This document shows, in pieces, positions 50,238 through 50,808 of a stretch of DNA of 50,808 nucleotides. A program made the position numbers and the translations under genes. The stretch is from UBA7398 sp964632545 (GTDB lineage: Bacteria > Actinomycetota > Actinomycetes > Nanopelagicales > Nanopelagicaceae), in assembly GCA_964632545.1 (NCBI GenBank), contig CAZWBQ010000010.1, forward strand, positions 1 through 50,808. Reading direction: 5' to 3'. Under the pieces are notes generated by a model. The model was not told the DNA's origin and searched no databases. It worked only from the letters and a program-made list of their open reading frames with translations. The first letter of the stretch is position 1, and each line of letters opens with the position of its first letter.

Positions 50238-50480
50238 GCGCAAGTATTAGAAGCGCTAAAAGCGGGGCGAGTTGCAGTTAGCGCTAATCCAACAGCGCCA
50301 GCAGTAATTCCAATCGAAGATCAAATTGGAGTCGTAGATGGCGAAGGTTGCGTATTAACTTCTCCATCTGGAGTTAAAAAAATAATTCGTAAAGATATCG
50401 AGACTTTTGCTGGAGAACGTGGAATTTACACCTTACAAGATGATCGCGGTAAATATCAGGCCTTGGGTTATATTTCTTAA
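50238..50480 (+). pseudogene. 5'-truncated PHP/CehA-McbA-like metallohydrolase remnant
   Basis: An open stretch of 80 codons after a stop codon (50235) with no ATG, GTG or TTG until its last few codons. The translation starts VLEALKAGRVAVSANPTAPAV and ends DDRGKYQALGYIS, resembling the C-terminal end of CehA/McbA-type PHP metallohydrolases (vleaLkaGr.avSa.P). All metal-binding PHP motifs would lie in the missing part. Just upstream another frame reads ALSAS, suggesting a frameshift on top of a deletion. Its stop is shared (TTAA) with the convergent oxidoreductase gene, the arrangement of genuine gene ends here. The family call is tentative. Confidence 0.5.
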
Positions 50481-50808
50481 CCTTTTAAATTTCCGCCAAG
50501 CGCTATACCTTCTCGGATGCAGATCGCTTTCGCAATTTTCAAGGAAATTTCTAAATCTTCATTTCCATCCATTATTGGATTTGCCATTTGGTTTCCAGTC
50601 AAAACCAATTGGTGAAAAGCGACTAATTCAATTTCAAATGAAGGCAAATACGATTCGGTCGTCGTATTTTCATGATCTAAACCAATTCGCTTGGTGGAGA
50701 TTAACTTTGTGGGTACGCGGAGAATATAAGGGCTAGGGAAAATAATATGATGGCCCTCGCTCTCATTAACCCAACGGATTTCTTCTTGATATAGCGGGTA
50801 TTGATCCA
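50477..50808 (-). CDS. Gfo/Idh/MocA-family oxidoreductase, C-terminal part (runs off the window)
   Basis: The minus-strand frame is open from the window edge to a TAA at 50477-50479 and encodes about 110 residues. The region FEIELVAFHQLVLTGNQ, followed by an acidic loop and DLEISLKIAKAICI, is the usual C-terminal helix pattern of Gfo/Idh/MocA NAD(P)-dependent sugar dehydrogenases (EL.aFh..VltG...d...dL.la.aI). The Rossmann half lies beyond the window. Neighbouring GH84 and PHP remnants point to a former carbohydrate-use locus. Confidence 0.65.
   Translation of the reverse strand, partial: DQYPLYQEEIRWVNESEGHHIIFPSPYILRVPTKLISTKRIGLDHENTTTESYLPSFEIELVAFHQLVLTGNQMANPIMDGNEDLEISLKIAKAICIREGIALGGNLKG

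Noticed and set aside
50407..50736. Plus-strand open frame of 109 codons near the window end
   Set aside because: It is antisense to the Gfo/Idh/MocA C-terminal frame, which has a convincing family pattern.
1..50808. CRISPR arrays, insertion sequences, phage genes, tRNA or rRNA genes
   Set aside because: No regularly spaced repeats, transposase or integrase motifs, terminal inverted repeats or tRNA-like cloverleaf sequences were seen in the small intergenic gaps.

Overview
This 50.8 kb window comes from the chromosome of a small, streamlined, AT-rich actinobacterium. The phylum is clear from two Wbl (WhiB) iron-sulphur regulators, the mycothiol enzyme MshB, a mycobacterial-type FdxA ferredoxin, the MtrAB two-component system, PdtaS, and many actinobacterial marker families (DUF3117, DUF3107, DUF3499, DUF5719, Rv3235-like, cg3035/Rv0428c-like GNAT). 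Low GC, almost no intergenic DNA (no gap above about 200 bp) and many overlapping gene ends fit a planktonic freshwater lineage such as the acI group (Nanopelagicales). That placement is inference; no rRNA or tRNA gene is present to confirm it.

Layout. (1) 1-9.3 kb is a block resembling the Mycobacterium tuberculosis Rv1205-Rv1232c neighbourhood: LOG-family protein, DUF3117, O-methyltransferase, HtrA protease, TatB, Mrp, DUF1003 and an MgtE-N/CBS protein. NhaA, PepA and a stand-alone sigma region 4 protein are interspersed, and sigE/rseA are absent. (2) 9.3-16.4 kb: EamA exporter, PHP phosphoesterase, MarC, the TetR-DUF3107 pair, MshB with a small membrane partner, CysS and a GNAT enzyme. (3) 16.4-36.6 kb: fdxA-dapC, then a cell-envelope block (sugar-phosphate nucleotidyltransferase, WhiB2-like, a 1029-aa membrane glycosyltransferase, DUF5719, DUF3499, phosphomannomutase), then ahcY, mtrA-mtrB, comF, secA, an Rv3235-like protein, an orphan CpaB-like/TadZ-like pair, pdtaS and whiB1. 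This follows the M. tuberculosis Rv3264c-Rv3219 order with tmk, lpqB and hpf missing from it. (4) 36.8-44.3 kb: msrA-msrB, an AlkA-like glycosylase, DUF4389, two TerC paralogues flanking a LacI regulator, a PatB-like lyase and two tiny membrane proteins, a SulP-like fragment, and the displaced hpf. (5) 44.3-50.8 kb: a compact, apparently undescribed three-gene cytochrome b operon, a small membrane/coiled-coil protein, argG of the long type, a cytoplasmic GH84 enzyme, a 5'-truncated PHP/CehA-like pseudogene and the end of a Gfo/Idh/MocA oxidoreductase.

How it works together. Many genes show a TANNNT hexamer exactly 6 or 7 nt before the start codon and no Shine-Dalgarno sequence, the signature of leaderless transcription. 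Others are chained by ATGA/GTGA/TAATG overlaps. Five convergent pairs share a four-base double stop. The strongest candidate for something new is the cytochrome b operon at 44.98-46.73 kb: all four b-haem histidines are present, but there is no Rieske protein, no cytochrome c and no cysteine in the accessory subunit. It ends in a long hairpin that seems to be both its terminator and the promoter of the next gene.
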